From the NCBI GenBank assembly GCA_003254905.1, contig QANU01065369.1:1-64000 (forward strand): a stretch of DNA of 64,000 nucleotides, read 5' to 3'. The stretch comes from Nissolia schottii. Lineage: Eukaryota; Streptophyta; Magnoliopsida; Fabales; Fabaceae. The first letter of the stretch is position 1; each line of letters opens with the position of its first letter. Shown piece after piece: positions 1 to 17,094 of the stretch. Made by a program: the position numbers and the translations under genes. The notes below the pieces were generated by a model. That model was not told the origin of the DNA. It saw only the letters and a program-made list of their open reading frames with translations, and made no database searches.

Positions 1-58
1 TAACCTATAATTATTTATTACGCTAATTATCCGTACAGTGAAAAAGCGGGATGTTACA
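1..58 (-). mobile_element. Edge of an LTR element (Ty3/gypsy Tekay-like LTR start)
   Basis: Read on the - strand, this piece begins TGTAACATCCCG and then runs off the window. The same opening is found at 55882 in a complete solo LTR. TGTAACA at the start of a long LTR is typical of Tekay/Del-type chromoviruses. It cuts straight into the RNase H region of the copia fossil to its right, so it is the younger insertion. Too little is present to tell a solo LTR from a full element. Confidence 0.6.
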
Positions 59-3000
59 CATTATCACAGAAAATAACTGCTGCTTTATGGTCTGTGATGC
101 CAAAGTCTTGGAGAAGGAAGCTGAGCCATTGCAATTCACAAGTTGCAGCTGCCATGGCCCTGTATTCAACCTCGCATGAAGACTGGGAGATGGTGGCTTG
201 TTTCTTTGATTTCCAGCTCAGGAGAGAGTCACCAAGATACGCACAGTAACCCGTGGTGGATCGCCGCGTGTCTGGGCAGCCAGCCCAATCCGCATCACAA
301 TATGCCTTGAGCTGTACATCAGAGGAGACAGGAAGGAACAATCCCAAGCCAGGTGCACCCTTGACAAACCGTAGAACACGCATGGCTGCCTGTTGATGAA
401 GTGAGGTTAGATTGGCCATAAATTGAGCCAATTGATTGACAGAAAAAGACAAGTCTGGTCTGGTAATAGTTAAGTAAATCAAGCGTCCAACAAGCCTCCG
501 ATATGATTCTGGATCAGCAAGGGGCTCCCCTGCAGATTTGGACAGCCTTGGTGAATGCACCATTGGGGTGGAGATCGGTTTGCAGCCTAACAACCCTGCA
601 TCTGTGATCAATTCGAGGGCATACTTGCATTGGGAAATAGAGATTCCCTAAGGGTTGCGAGCTATATCCAAGCCAAGGAAGAACTTCAGGTCTCCAAGAT
701 CCTTAATTTTGAACTGGTGGTCAAGGAATGCCTTGATGCTGCAGATAGTTTCCCAATCATTGCCACTCAGAATGACATCATCCACATACACAAGCAATGC
801 AGTAAAGCATTCACCCGAGTGTTTAAGAAAGAGAGAGTGATCAGATTTTAATTGGCTGAAACCTTGGGAGAGCAGGGTAGATGACAATTTGGAAAACCAT
901 TGTCTGCTTGCTTGTTTTAGCCCATACAAGGACTTCATCAATTTACACACTTGATTGGGCTTGGATGACTTGAACCCTTGAGGCAGCTTCATGTATACCT
1001 CTTCATGTAGATCTCTATGAAGAAAAGCGCTATTGACATCCAGTTGTTGCAAGTGCCAACCCTTAATTGATGCCAAGGAGAGGAGTAGCCTTATGGTGGA
1101 CATTTTTGCAACAGGGCTGAATGTGTCAAGATAGTCAATTCCATGGGTTTGAGTGAATCCCTTTGCAACTAATCTGGCCTTGTATCGTTCAATGCTACCA
1201 TCAGCCTTTAATTTGACCTTGTACACCCACTTGCAGCCTATGGGGGTCTTGCCTGCAGGGAGATCAACAATTTCCCATGTGTGATTCTGTTGCAAAGCTG
1301 ATATCCCAGCCTGCATTGCATTCTTCCAACACTCCTCCTTGACAGCAACTGAATACCTTGTTGGTTCAGACACAGAGTCAAAGTTCAGGGAAAAATGCCT
1401 CTGAGTTGAGGAGAGGTTGTCATAGGATATGACAGAGCTGAGGGGATAAGGTGTGACTTGGTTAATTGCAGCAGAAGGTGAGGGAAGCATGATGTTGCAA
1501 TGATATTCCTTCAAGTAAGAAGGGGCCTTCTTTGGTCTAGTTGATCTTCTGCTGTGGTCAGCAGCTGGAGGCTGAGACAAAGTACCAGAAACAGCATCAG
1601 GAATGGCATCCACAGGAGGGATAACAGGCACAGCATCTCCCACAGTAGGAGCAGGAGTATCTCCCAAATTAGCAAATGTAGCAGGAAGTATTAACTCATT
1701 GCTGGAATGGGCATGCTGCAAGTGACTTGAGCTATGAAAAGGGAAATAATTTTCATAAAAATGGACATTTCTGCTAAGGAAACCCTCCCTGGAAGACAAA
1801 TCATATAGAATGAATCCTTTTGTACCAGCTTTGTAGCCCAAGAACACACATTTTCTGGCTCTGCTGTCAAGCTTTGATCTTTGTCTGGTAAGAGATGTTG
1901 CATAGGCAAGGCAGCCAAAAACTCTGAGAAAAGTGAGGTCAAGGTCTTTGTTGTGGAGAACTGCAAAAGAAGACTGAGATTGGGACCCTTTTGAGGGAAT
2001 TCTATTCATCAGAAAGCATGCATGCAAAGCAGTATAAGACCAGAAAGCAGCAGGCAAATTGGATTGAAACAGCAAGGATCTTGTCACATTGAGTAAATGC
2101 TGATGTTTTCTCTCCACCACAGCATTTTGCTGTGGCGTTTCCACACAGATCAGTTGATGGATAATGCGTTTGGAAGTATAAAAATTAGCCATTGTGAACT
2201 CAGGCCCATTGTCTGATCTAACCACCTTGACCTGCTTATTATATTGTATGGCAATCAAGGCAATGAAACCCTTTAAAGAGGAGGAAGCTTCACTCTTAGA
2301 TTTAAGCAAAAACAACCAAGTATGTCTACTCTTATCATCAACAATAGTAAGGAAATATCTATGGCCTTGTATTGAAATTGTAGGGGCAAGTCCCCAAATG
2401 TCTACATGCAACAAATCAAATGGTTCAGTAGAAACTGAGTTGCTAACAGGAAATGGTAAAGCCTTTTGTCTAGAAAAATGGCACACATCACATGGTGTTA
2501 TTGATTTACAACTAGGAACAAAGGAATGAGTATGGTGCAACAATTTCATGTTTTCTGAGCCTATGTGGCCCAATCTAAAATGCCACAAATCAAATTTCTC
2601 AACTGAAACTGAATTTACAGCAGCAGAATCAAAGTTAACAGCAGAACATAGTGAGGGGTGATCAAGGATGTACAATCCATCATGTGCTCTAGCATGTCCA
2701 ATCTGGTTCAAGCTGAGCATGTACTGAATAAGGCATTGATCATTGAATAAAGTGAGTTGACACTCTAAATCAGCACAAAGTTTGCTAACTGATATGAGAT
2801 TAAAGTGGAAATTTGGAAGGAACAACATATTCTCAAGGCAGAAATTATGCTGAAATTTCACAGTGCCTATGTGAGAAGAGTAAAGTATCTGGCCATTGGG
2901 TAGATTGATGGCAAGTGGGGAATGCAGCTGCTCAAATGACTGAAAAAATGTTTGAGAATTGCAAATGTGGTGAGTGACCCCTGAGTCCAAAATCCATAAA

Positions 3001-4458
3001 GCAATACCTGTGCTTGAAGTGCCATGGGAAGCATTGTTAGCCTGAACAAAGTTGGCCTGAACTTGTCCAAGTGCAGCCAGGACAGCATAGGATGGTTGAA
3101 TTAGAGCTAACAAGTTCTGGTATTACTCAGCAGTAAAGGTAAATGGCTGAGAATGTTGCTCAAGAGCAGAGACAACAACATTGGCAGCAGCAGCCTTTTT
3201 AGACCTGTAGCCCAGGGAATACCCATGTTTCTTATGACACTCATCTACAGTGTGCCCCCTATAGCCACAAAAAGTGCATTTCTTTCCTTGTTGCTTAGGT
3301 TTAGATGGATCAGGAACAAACTTCTTGGCATTATCATGAACAGTTTTATCAGCATAATTCAGAAGCAATCTTGCTTTAGGGGCATTACCATAACCAAGTT
3401 GCCTTTCATGCTGAATGACCAAGGAAAAGATCTTGTTTAAAGAAGGAATTGGATCCATGAGAAGTACCTGGGAGCGAACCGTATGGAAAGAATCATTGAG
3501 CCCTTTTAGAAACTTAATGGCCCGATCAGCATTCAAACGGGTTTTTAGCTTAGTAATCACACCACGAGAGCATTGAATCGCACATTTACAGCAAGGCAAA
3601 GGCCTGAACACATCCAATTCATCCCAATGCATCTTGAGGTCAGTAAAGAAAGCAGTGACAGAGGCATCTCCTTGTCTCAAAGCAGCTATTTCCTCATGAA
3701 GATCCGCGATGTGCAGAATGTCACCTTGAGAGAACCTCTCTTTCAATTCACTCCAAACTTCATGTGCTTGATCAAGCCACATGATGCTTTGAGCAATTGA
3801 TGGCTCCACAGCCCGAATTATCCACGATAAGACCATGTGGTTGCATCTTTCCCACTGGTTGAACAGTGGTGAATCAGCAGCAAGCATGGAAATAGAACCA
3901 TCTATGAACTTCGCCTTGTTCTTAGATAAGAGCGCCATGCGCATGGCGCGTGACCATCCATGATAATTGGCGCCATTGAGGAGAGTGGAAACCAAAATGA
4001 GAGATGGATTTTCATTAGGATGAAGATAATAAGGGGATGAAGGATCTTGAGATGGATCAAGATTCGAAACCTATGAGTTATTGGAGGAAGAATCTTGGCC
4101 AAGAGTTGTCGCCATTGATGAGGAAAACTCGCGAGAAAACGCAGGAAAATTGCAGAAAAAGTGTAAGAAGCTTAATGGAACGTGCAGAACTGGAGCAACA
4201 TCGAGCAAGAACCTCGCAGGGATACAGAACCGAGAGCGATTGGAAAAGAATGCGGAAGCGTTGAAGCGAATGATACCATAACAGAATTTGTGCACCAGAT
4301 TCTGCCTTGTGCAGTAAGGAAGTGAGGGAATGGAAATGAGGAGAATGAAAAAGTTGTATTGCATCTGATGGCAATGCCATTTATATATAGCCTTAGTTGC
4401 TTGCACACCAAGCTAACTAGTATAACTAACATATAAGCAACTCTAACTAACTACAACA
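59..4458 (-). mobile_element. Ty1/copia retrotransposon fossil, 3' side removed by a later insertion
   Basis: On the - strand the parts lie in copia order: 5' LTR (about 4279-4458), primer-binding site (about 4261-4278, TGGTATC start, initiator-Met type), gag with a CCHC knuckle (about 3.1-4.1 kb), gag-pre-integrase and protease (about 2.5-3.1 kb), integrase (about 1.9-2.5 kb), reverse transcriptase with a YVDD box (about 0.65-1.35 kb) and part of RNase H (about 0.06-0.6 kb). Integrase before reverse transcriptase defines Ty1/copia. The element is broken, with at least two interruptions of the reading frame, and it lacks the RNase H end and 3' LTR, where another LTR element has entered. With one LTR left, no age can be read. 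The integrase region resembles that of the copia element at 29-34 kb but is clearly diverged from it. Confidence 0.93.
4279..4458 (-). repeat. 5' LTR of the copia fossil
   Basis: About 180 bp. On the - strand it starts TGTTGTAGTTAG and ends just before the TGGTATC primer-binding site. A TATA-like stretch (TATATATAA) lies at about 4380-4390, as expected of an LTR promoter. The partner LTR is missing, so the boundaries are set only by the TG start and the primer-binding site and may be off by a few bases. Confidence 0.65.
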
Positions 4459-5760
4459 GACTTCTTCATTAGTTAAATTAAAAGTGGTGTTATTTACACA
4501 CTATTAAAATTAATTTGCAAATCATTTCATTTTTTTTTCATTGAGACACTTTAGAGTGAAAGTATTGTGTTGACTTTACAAAAACAAACACCAAAATTAC
4601 AAATTAAATGAAATTATTTTTGTGATTAGATGTTTTTGAAAAAAATGATTTATATGAACCATAATGTAATAATACGATCGATTAATTTGATCTTGTTTTG
4701 ATATTAAAAAAACGTAAATAATTTTTAATTGAGATTTTTTTAATAGAGATAATAGGATAGATTGATTTTGAGATATTTATTTTAAACTTAAAATAAATCA
4801 AATGTGAAACCCTATGAAATTTGTAAGAATTTAAAAACTAATGCAATCAAATCTCAAGATTTAGCAAATCAAATCATTTTATATTTATGAAATATTCAAA
4901 CATAATATATGATTTACAAATTAATTAAATTCGTAATTTTTGTTCCCATTCAAAACACTAATTATCCAAGAGATATAGTTGAAAGATATCAACCATGGCA
5001 ACGATAAATTTAATTCATGAATGCCACTAATGTAAATAATTAACACAGATATATATAAACAAATTGAAGAAGAATTATTGTCCAACTAACACAAATTAGA
5101 CAAATAGGGCGAACAAAAGTTCACACAACAACAACAAAGAGCTAGAATAGCTAGAGGGTATATAACAAAAACTTCAAGATAACATAAATGAAAGGGAATT
5201 TCTGTTGTGATGCAAATAACGAAGAACTGAGGGGTGTCGAGCGGCAGTTCGCAGTGGTGGGTGGTGGCTTAGGGCGGAGTTGCATCCTGCGGATAGTGGT
5301 AGTTGTCGTCAAATGTAGCTTAGGAGGAGTTGGTAAAGATGAAAATGATGGTGAAAGAAAGAAAATTATATTTAACCCAAGGGGCAAAACAGTCTTCTTA
5401 TAAAATATGGAAAGAGAAGGTAACTGTTAACTTGTTGGCACATAAAGAGCCTATTTTATCAGTTTCCACTTTAAAAAGGCACTTTTGGTTTTAACCATTT
5501 GATTAATGCTGCCTTATAATTAATGGTGAATAATATAAGAACACGATGGAGAAATTGGATGTACATCCAACATACTTCTTATTTTGATGCACATTTAAAA
5601 TATAACCAAATTTCACGTGTATTTAAACATATCTTTAATAAATATGGTGAGAATCATAATCTTTTATGTGTGCACCTAACAAAATGTTTTAAACTGTGTG
5701 TTTACCCAAAAAATATCACATTGCTGCTTCTATCATCTAACCGCGACACCAAACAAGCCT
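4459..5760. other. Gene-free AT-rich spacer upstream of UGPase
   Basis: I see no supported gene. Most of it is AT-rich. One GC-richer patch at about 5185-5400 can be read open on both strands for 70-80 codons but resembles nothing I know. The last few hundred bases should hold the UGPase promoter. Confidence 0.6.
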
Positions 5761-5771
5761 TAAAACCGTGC

Positions 5772-5784
5772 GTCTATATAAATA
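5772..5784 (+). promoter_or_regulatory. Probable TATA box of the UGPase gene
   Basis: The sequence tctatataaatat lies about 190 bp before the UGPase start codon. It is followed by a CT-rich, CA-rich leader (about 5865-5965) that looks like a plant 5' UTR. A transcription start about 30 bp downstream, near 5805-5815, is inferred. Confidence 0.6.
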
Positions 5785-5969
5785 TTCCGCTGCATATTCC
5801 GTTCCGTCAAAATTACTACACTAACGTTTTGCTCGGGTGTCAGCCTCTGAAATCACCACCACACCCCTCGATCTCTTCACTCTCCCCTTATAAACCGCCA
5901 CCACTCTCTTCCCTCACCTCGCATCTCCACACCACACACACACACTCTCTTCTCGAACCTTCCAAGCCA

Positions 5970-12126
<6,157 letters not shown>

Positions 12127-14012
12127 GGGAGCTGAAGAGTTTTGAAACGTATTTGACTGTATACAATCTTTGACAGTCTTCTTCTATTTCACGTTATGAA
12201 TTGCACTAAGTTTGGTAGGAAAAAGAAAACAAATAATACCGGTTTTTGTTGAGGATGTCTGAGTATGGAGATTTGCTGGTTATGTTGTAATTTTGTTCGG
12301 AACATTTCACAAGACTTGAGGATCATGTTTTGTCCTCCTATTATATTAAGCATTTGCGCCATTTTGTAGAATAATCCGTGCCATTATATAGTTTGGATAC
12401 CGTGAGGTTTCAAGCGGCTAAAGTTAATTCAACAATTCTCTGCCCCTTTCCCTCTCCTTTCCTGTGTTTTATTTTGGGTGGTTTGGCTATAATGCCGAAA
12501 GCGGCTTGAGTTTTGTTTGGAACCTGGTTCAGTTTTAGGCAGTATCTCCTAATCTAGTTCTACTGGGTTCAACCGCTAACTTAAATATAAATTATTCCAA
12601 GTATATATTTATATAACTGAATATTAATAAACATTTTATCAACATGTTCATTTATCTTTATTGATATTATATTTCAATATATAATCAAATCTTTTATATA
12701 TATATATATATAATGATGTCTACAATACAAAATTCACAAGTGCATCACACGGGTTTAATACTAATATATAATTTGAAAGAAGACTTATTATTGATTTGGA
12801 GTTCTTTTTGCAAAATCTATTTTTGTAACATTACTCTGCCTGAAAAAATGGGGTCAATCTCCACCACTGAATTGTTACATTAGATTCTAAAAGAAACAAT
12901 ATAATTTTTGTCAATAACTAAAAACTAATCTTTACTATTAACAAGGGGTTGAGTCAAAATAACAATTCCTTGATCACAATTTTTAGACCATTGTATTCCT
13001 TTCATTCATAAACACAAACTATCTATTTCGATTTTAATTTTCAATTTTGTAATTTCTGACTTTTTTTTTTAATTTCTATGGTGCACCCGAGGCACCCCAT
13101 TCTCTAGTTAAAAATAATTTATTTGAAATTTAAAATCTAACTCAATAAAATCTAGTAAATAAAGCAATTAAAACTTAGGAAAAAAATCCATGGCAAGCGA
13201 TTTATCTCCAAGTGAAATATTTGTCATCAAAGTAGATTATGAAATACTTTGAAAAAAAAAATAAATTATATATTAATTTTTGTAAATTGGAAAAACAAAA
13301 AATTAATTATATATTAATTTTTATAAATTGGTTATATGTAGCACCCAAAGAAAAAGAAGTAAATAATTATTAGATTAATTATAGGTAACAACAAAAAATA
13401 AAAGATAGACCTCACGTTAAAAGCACTACCAACATCTAAAAACTTAGATATCAAAATATTATTACAACAAACATCAATAATAGTAAAACATGATTCATCA
13501 TTATTGATATCATCATTTTTCAATTCAACATTAAAAAGATAAAATTTTTCAAAAAGTAATTAGTCGAACTCCAAGAATAACTTAGTGGATCTCCTCGCGA
13601 TAAGAAAGAATGTCAATAATTATTTTATATTCAAATATATGAATAAAAAAGAGGTGAAAACGAACTTATTTTAAAAAGCTTAGATTCTCACTATTATTCT
13701 CCAACACTCTCTCTAAAGATTTTTTTTTTCAAAGTGTCAATTTGAGCATAGGAAATAAATAAACATGATGCATAATAGAAAACCCATACACAAATATTTT
13801 TTTCTAAAGAATCAGTAGCAGCGATGAAAAGGACGAAGAAAAGAAGAAATGAAAGAGTTGTATTTATACTGATTCATAAAGACTTGATCAAAGTGAATTG
13901 CTCCTATGAAAGCGAGCATGTAATTGGCAATATTGGTGGGACGCATCAAATAGCGAATTAGTTTTTGTTTTTTGTTTTATTCTGTTACTCTCTATTTCTT
14001 TTATTTAATATA

Positions 14013-14185
14013 ATGACATTAATGTCATACCATGATCTGACTTGCTCCTTTCATTTTTTTTTTTATTTTGTTTCTCTTTATTTGTTTTTTAAAATAAAGG
14101 ACATTAATGTCATACCATCATTTGACTTACTTCCTACAATTTTTTTTTTATTTTGTTTTGTTTCTCTTTATTTTTCTTTATTCTG
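14013..14185. repeat. Two-copy tandem repeat, about 85-bp unit
   Basis: GACATTAATGTCATACCAT occurs at about 14014 and, starting ACATTAATGT, again at about 14100. Each is followed by a gacttrctyc stretch, a T-run and TTTTGTTTCTCTTTATTT. It is a simple local duplication in AT-rich spacer, with no coding potential. Confidence 0.75.
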
Positions 14186-14864
14186 GGATTATTACTTATA
14201 TATATAAATAAATAAAGAGAAAGAGAAAGTACTTTCATATTTTTAGTGACTATTAGTTACCTTTAAAATTCAGTAACTTGACTCTTAAGGGTATTTACTC
14301 TGTTTTTATGCGTGACATTACTGTCTCAATGTTCTAAATTTATTAACCTCATTAGTTGTTAACTCTAGTGCTAGTAATGGTTATATTTTAGGTTTTCAAT
14401 TTGTCTTTATTTTTTTTATTTTAATAATTGTCTTTTACGATTCAATTTTTATGTTAATGCCATGTGACACTGTCTATTTATGTTTTGTCTTACGTCTTAT
14501 ATATACTAGCATTCTTTTTGTACCTTTAAGTATTAAACATATTGATTAAATTGTAACTATTAAGTATATAACAAAGAAGTACGGAAAAGGAAGTATTAGT
14601 TTTTTTTTTGGGCATTTGTATATTATTATTATTTTTTTAAATGTGTTGTGGGATAAATTAGTTTTTTTTTTTGGATTTGAAGTGACAGTGAAATAAGGCT
14701 ATTGAAGGCTTGAAGTAAAATGTTAATTTAAGTTAATAAGGTAAAAAAGGAAAAAGAAAAGTTGTGCATCAACGTCGTGGGTAATTTATACAGGGAAATT
14801 CCCATTATTATTATTATTATATCTTCTATATCTAGGTATATCTGTATAGACTATTATATGTATA

Positions 14865-14907
<43 letters not shown>
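14865..14907. repeat. (AAT)n microsatellite
   Basis: About 14 uninterrupted AAT units, such as are commonly polymorphic in plant spacers. Confidence 0.9.
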
Positions 14908-15293
14908 GATGTGTAAATTCTTGTTGAACTTGTACACACAACTTCAATCAGAAATTATTTTCAAATTTTCAGTGTGTTTTTTTTTTCCTCTTCTGTTTCT
15001 ATCTATAGTTAAGGTTTTTTTTTTAATGAATCAATCAATTAATTAATAATAANCGAACTTGGAAGTGCTTCCTCCATCTCTCTTCGCTTCTCCCTTCGCA
15101 GCGACGCTTTCTCCACCTTCGCCCCTTGCAGCGAACACAGCATATGATGCGAAAGAATGCTTCGAAAACCCTAATTGGCAATCCACACCCTATTCTCCCC
15201 CCCCGCATCCTATTTCACAGGGTGCCCCCCACACCAATTAGGGCGCGCGCATAAACAACAACTCCCCCAAATCAAAAAGAGCGAGAAGAAAAA

Positions 15294-15302
15294 AAACCCT
15301 AA
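15294..15302 (+). promoter_or_regulatory. Telo-box (AAACCCTAA) in the SPT16 promoter/leader
   Basis: AAACCCTAA followed by AAACTTTCGCCGCC lies about 110 bp before the leader intron of SPT16. Telo-boxes are known near the start sites of plant genes expressed in dividing cells (ribosomal proteins, PCNA, histone-related genes). That fits a chromatin factor needed in replication and transcription. Whether it is promoter or transcribed leader cannot be decided here. Confidence 0.55.
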
Positions 15303-15304
15303 AA

Positions 15305-17094
15305 ACTTTCGCCGCCTCTGACACTCTCTATTGAACGGCGTCTCAGCAAGCAACAATCACCTTCAACGCGCGGACGGAACGAAACGACCGTCCTTCCACC
15401 GGGTGCTGAGGTATTTGCCCTACCTATCTTCCTCCTTTGAATTCCACCCGAGCAGCGCTTCCATTTTTCTTTTCATTGTTGTGTTTTTGGTTTTTAATCT
15501 GTGTTGGATTGCTAAGGTTTTTTTTTTTTTGTGTTTTTCGTGTTCTGCTGCGACGGAACTGCAAAAGGGTGATTTGTTGACGTTTATTAAGATAGACTTT
15601 GTGGTTTTTCAATCATTTTGTTGACGTTCATTAACAATCTATTTTCTCCCTTCTTATATTGGTTTTAACATATGAGAATAGATAGATCCCCTCAATTGTA
15701 ATTTTTATTTTTTGTAATGTGTTACTAAGTGTGATAGCGGATTTCTTCTATCCTGTGTAAGAGGCTTAGCTATAATGATAAGTGACAACAACATCATCAG
15801 CAGATGAACCCTAGTTTCCGTATTCAGACTTGGGAAGAGAATAGAGATCATCATCTCTGTATTCCTTCATCTTTTTGTTCTGCTAGGCCAATGCTCCACC
15901 TTCCTCCAAAACGCACTAACTAGCCACAAGCACTATATGTATCCATTGGAAATTGAAACTCTGCTCGGGGAATTGTACCCAATTCCACGCCACGAATTCA
16001 CACTCACAATTTTCCAAATTGACGAGAAAAAGACAGAGGGGACCTTTCACGCATCCCAGACACACAGGGAACCAAAAGGTTTCGTTTTTGTTTATTTTAT
16101 GTTTTGTGGGTTTTATTTTGGTGTAGCTTTGCGCTTTATTCTGATTTTAGAACCATGGAAGTTGAAACCCTAGATTTCATCTCAGAAAGTGAGATTTAAA
16201 GCCTTTTGATATTAGGAACTATTGGCTCAATTGTAAAGTGATAAAAGGGATCTATTAGTGACTACTCAAATGCTCATTACTTCGGAGTTAGAACTTTGTG
16301 CTTTATTGTCTTTTGTCTCAGTTTGCAACGAAGTTCAGATTGAATTGTGTATTAGGGCAATTAGGTTGTTGGATTTGAATTCCATCTTTGATTTAGTGAG
16401 GGTCTTACTGAACTGAAATTTTGTCTTGTTCTTAGGTGAAAATTAGAAAAGGACAGAACTGCATGATTTTTGGACTGCTACCCATTTGTGTTTAGCTTCT
16501 GAAATGCTGTGAATGCCTGGTGGGTTTGTTACTCACAGAACTGACATCTTCCAACAACTATTCATTCAAAGATAACTCTTCACTCCAAATCGTTCATTGC
16601 ATATGAAGAAAATTTTCATTTGTTATCCATATCTCTTAACAAGAGTTTTAGGAACATTGGATTTCCCCTTTGATGGCATTTTTCCCCCATGTGTGCAAAA
16701 TGTCATATGCATTGGGGTCTAAAGATATACTTCAGTTTATGTACTATTTTTTAATAGCTTTTTTAATATTTAAATGATGGAATTTATTTCCTATTTTAAC
16801 TTTGAAACTAAAATACAGGAGTATGGCAATTAGAAAAATAACTCAATTCTATTGCAATGACTAGATTGAGAAACCAAATAAGAGAATGGAGTACATTCAC
16901 TTTGTAATTATTGGTTTTTTTTTTTTTAATTATAGAAACCAAAATGATGTAGCTCATGAACACCTTTAACCTTTTTGCTGTGACTAAAGAAGAACTAAAA
17001 GGATTTTGAAGCAGTAATTTTTGCTCCCATGCTTATCCTTGTTACTGTGTTTTTATTTTTCTTTTAAAAATTTTTTCCAGAGTGGTGGCGAATC
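15305..17094 (+). other. SPT16 5' leader exons and leader intron
   Basis: A GC-richer leader-like stretch ends ...GGTGCTGAG at 15410 before a gt at 15411. The sequence before the SPT16 start codon ends in a good acceptor (pyrimidine-rich, then TTTTCCAG, to 17080), leaving 14 nt of leader before ATG. The simplest model is one intron, 15411-17080. Extra leader exons inside it, for example around 15.8-16.1 kb, cannot be excluded. Short open frames in this region look like chance. Transcript data would be needed to fix the leader. Confidence 0.55.

Larger units (their letters stand above)
12127..15240. other. UGPase 3' UTR, then AT-rich spacer
   Basis: The first 200-300 bases after the UGPase stop are the likely 3' UTR. 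The rest is very AT-rich with short repeats: a (TA)n run near 12697-12712, a small duplicated block at about 13255-13330, an 85-bp duplication at 14013-14185 and an (AAT)n run at 14865-14907. There is one undetermined base at 15053, where AT-rich spacer changes abruptly to a C-rich stretch. I see no gene. Confidence 0.6.

Noticed and set aside
15059-15241. 60-codon open frame before the SPT16 leader
   Set aside because: It has low-complexity Pro/Ser content, no family match, and begins beside an undetermined base. It is more likely promoter or leader sequence.
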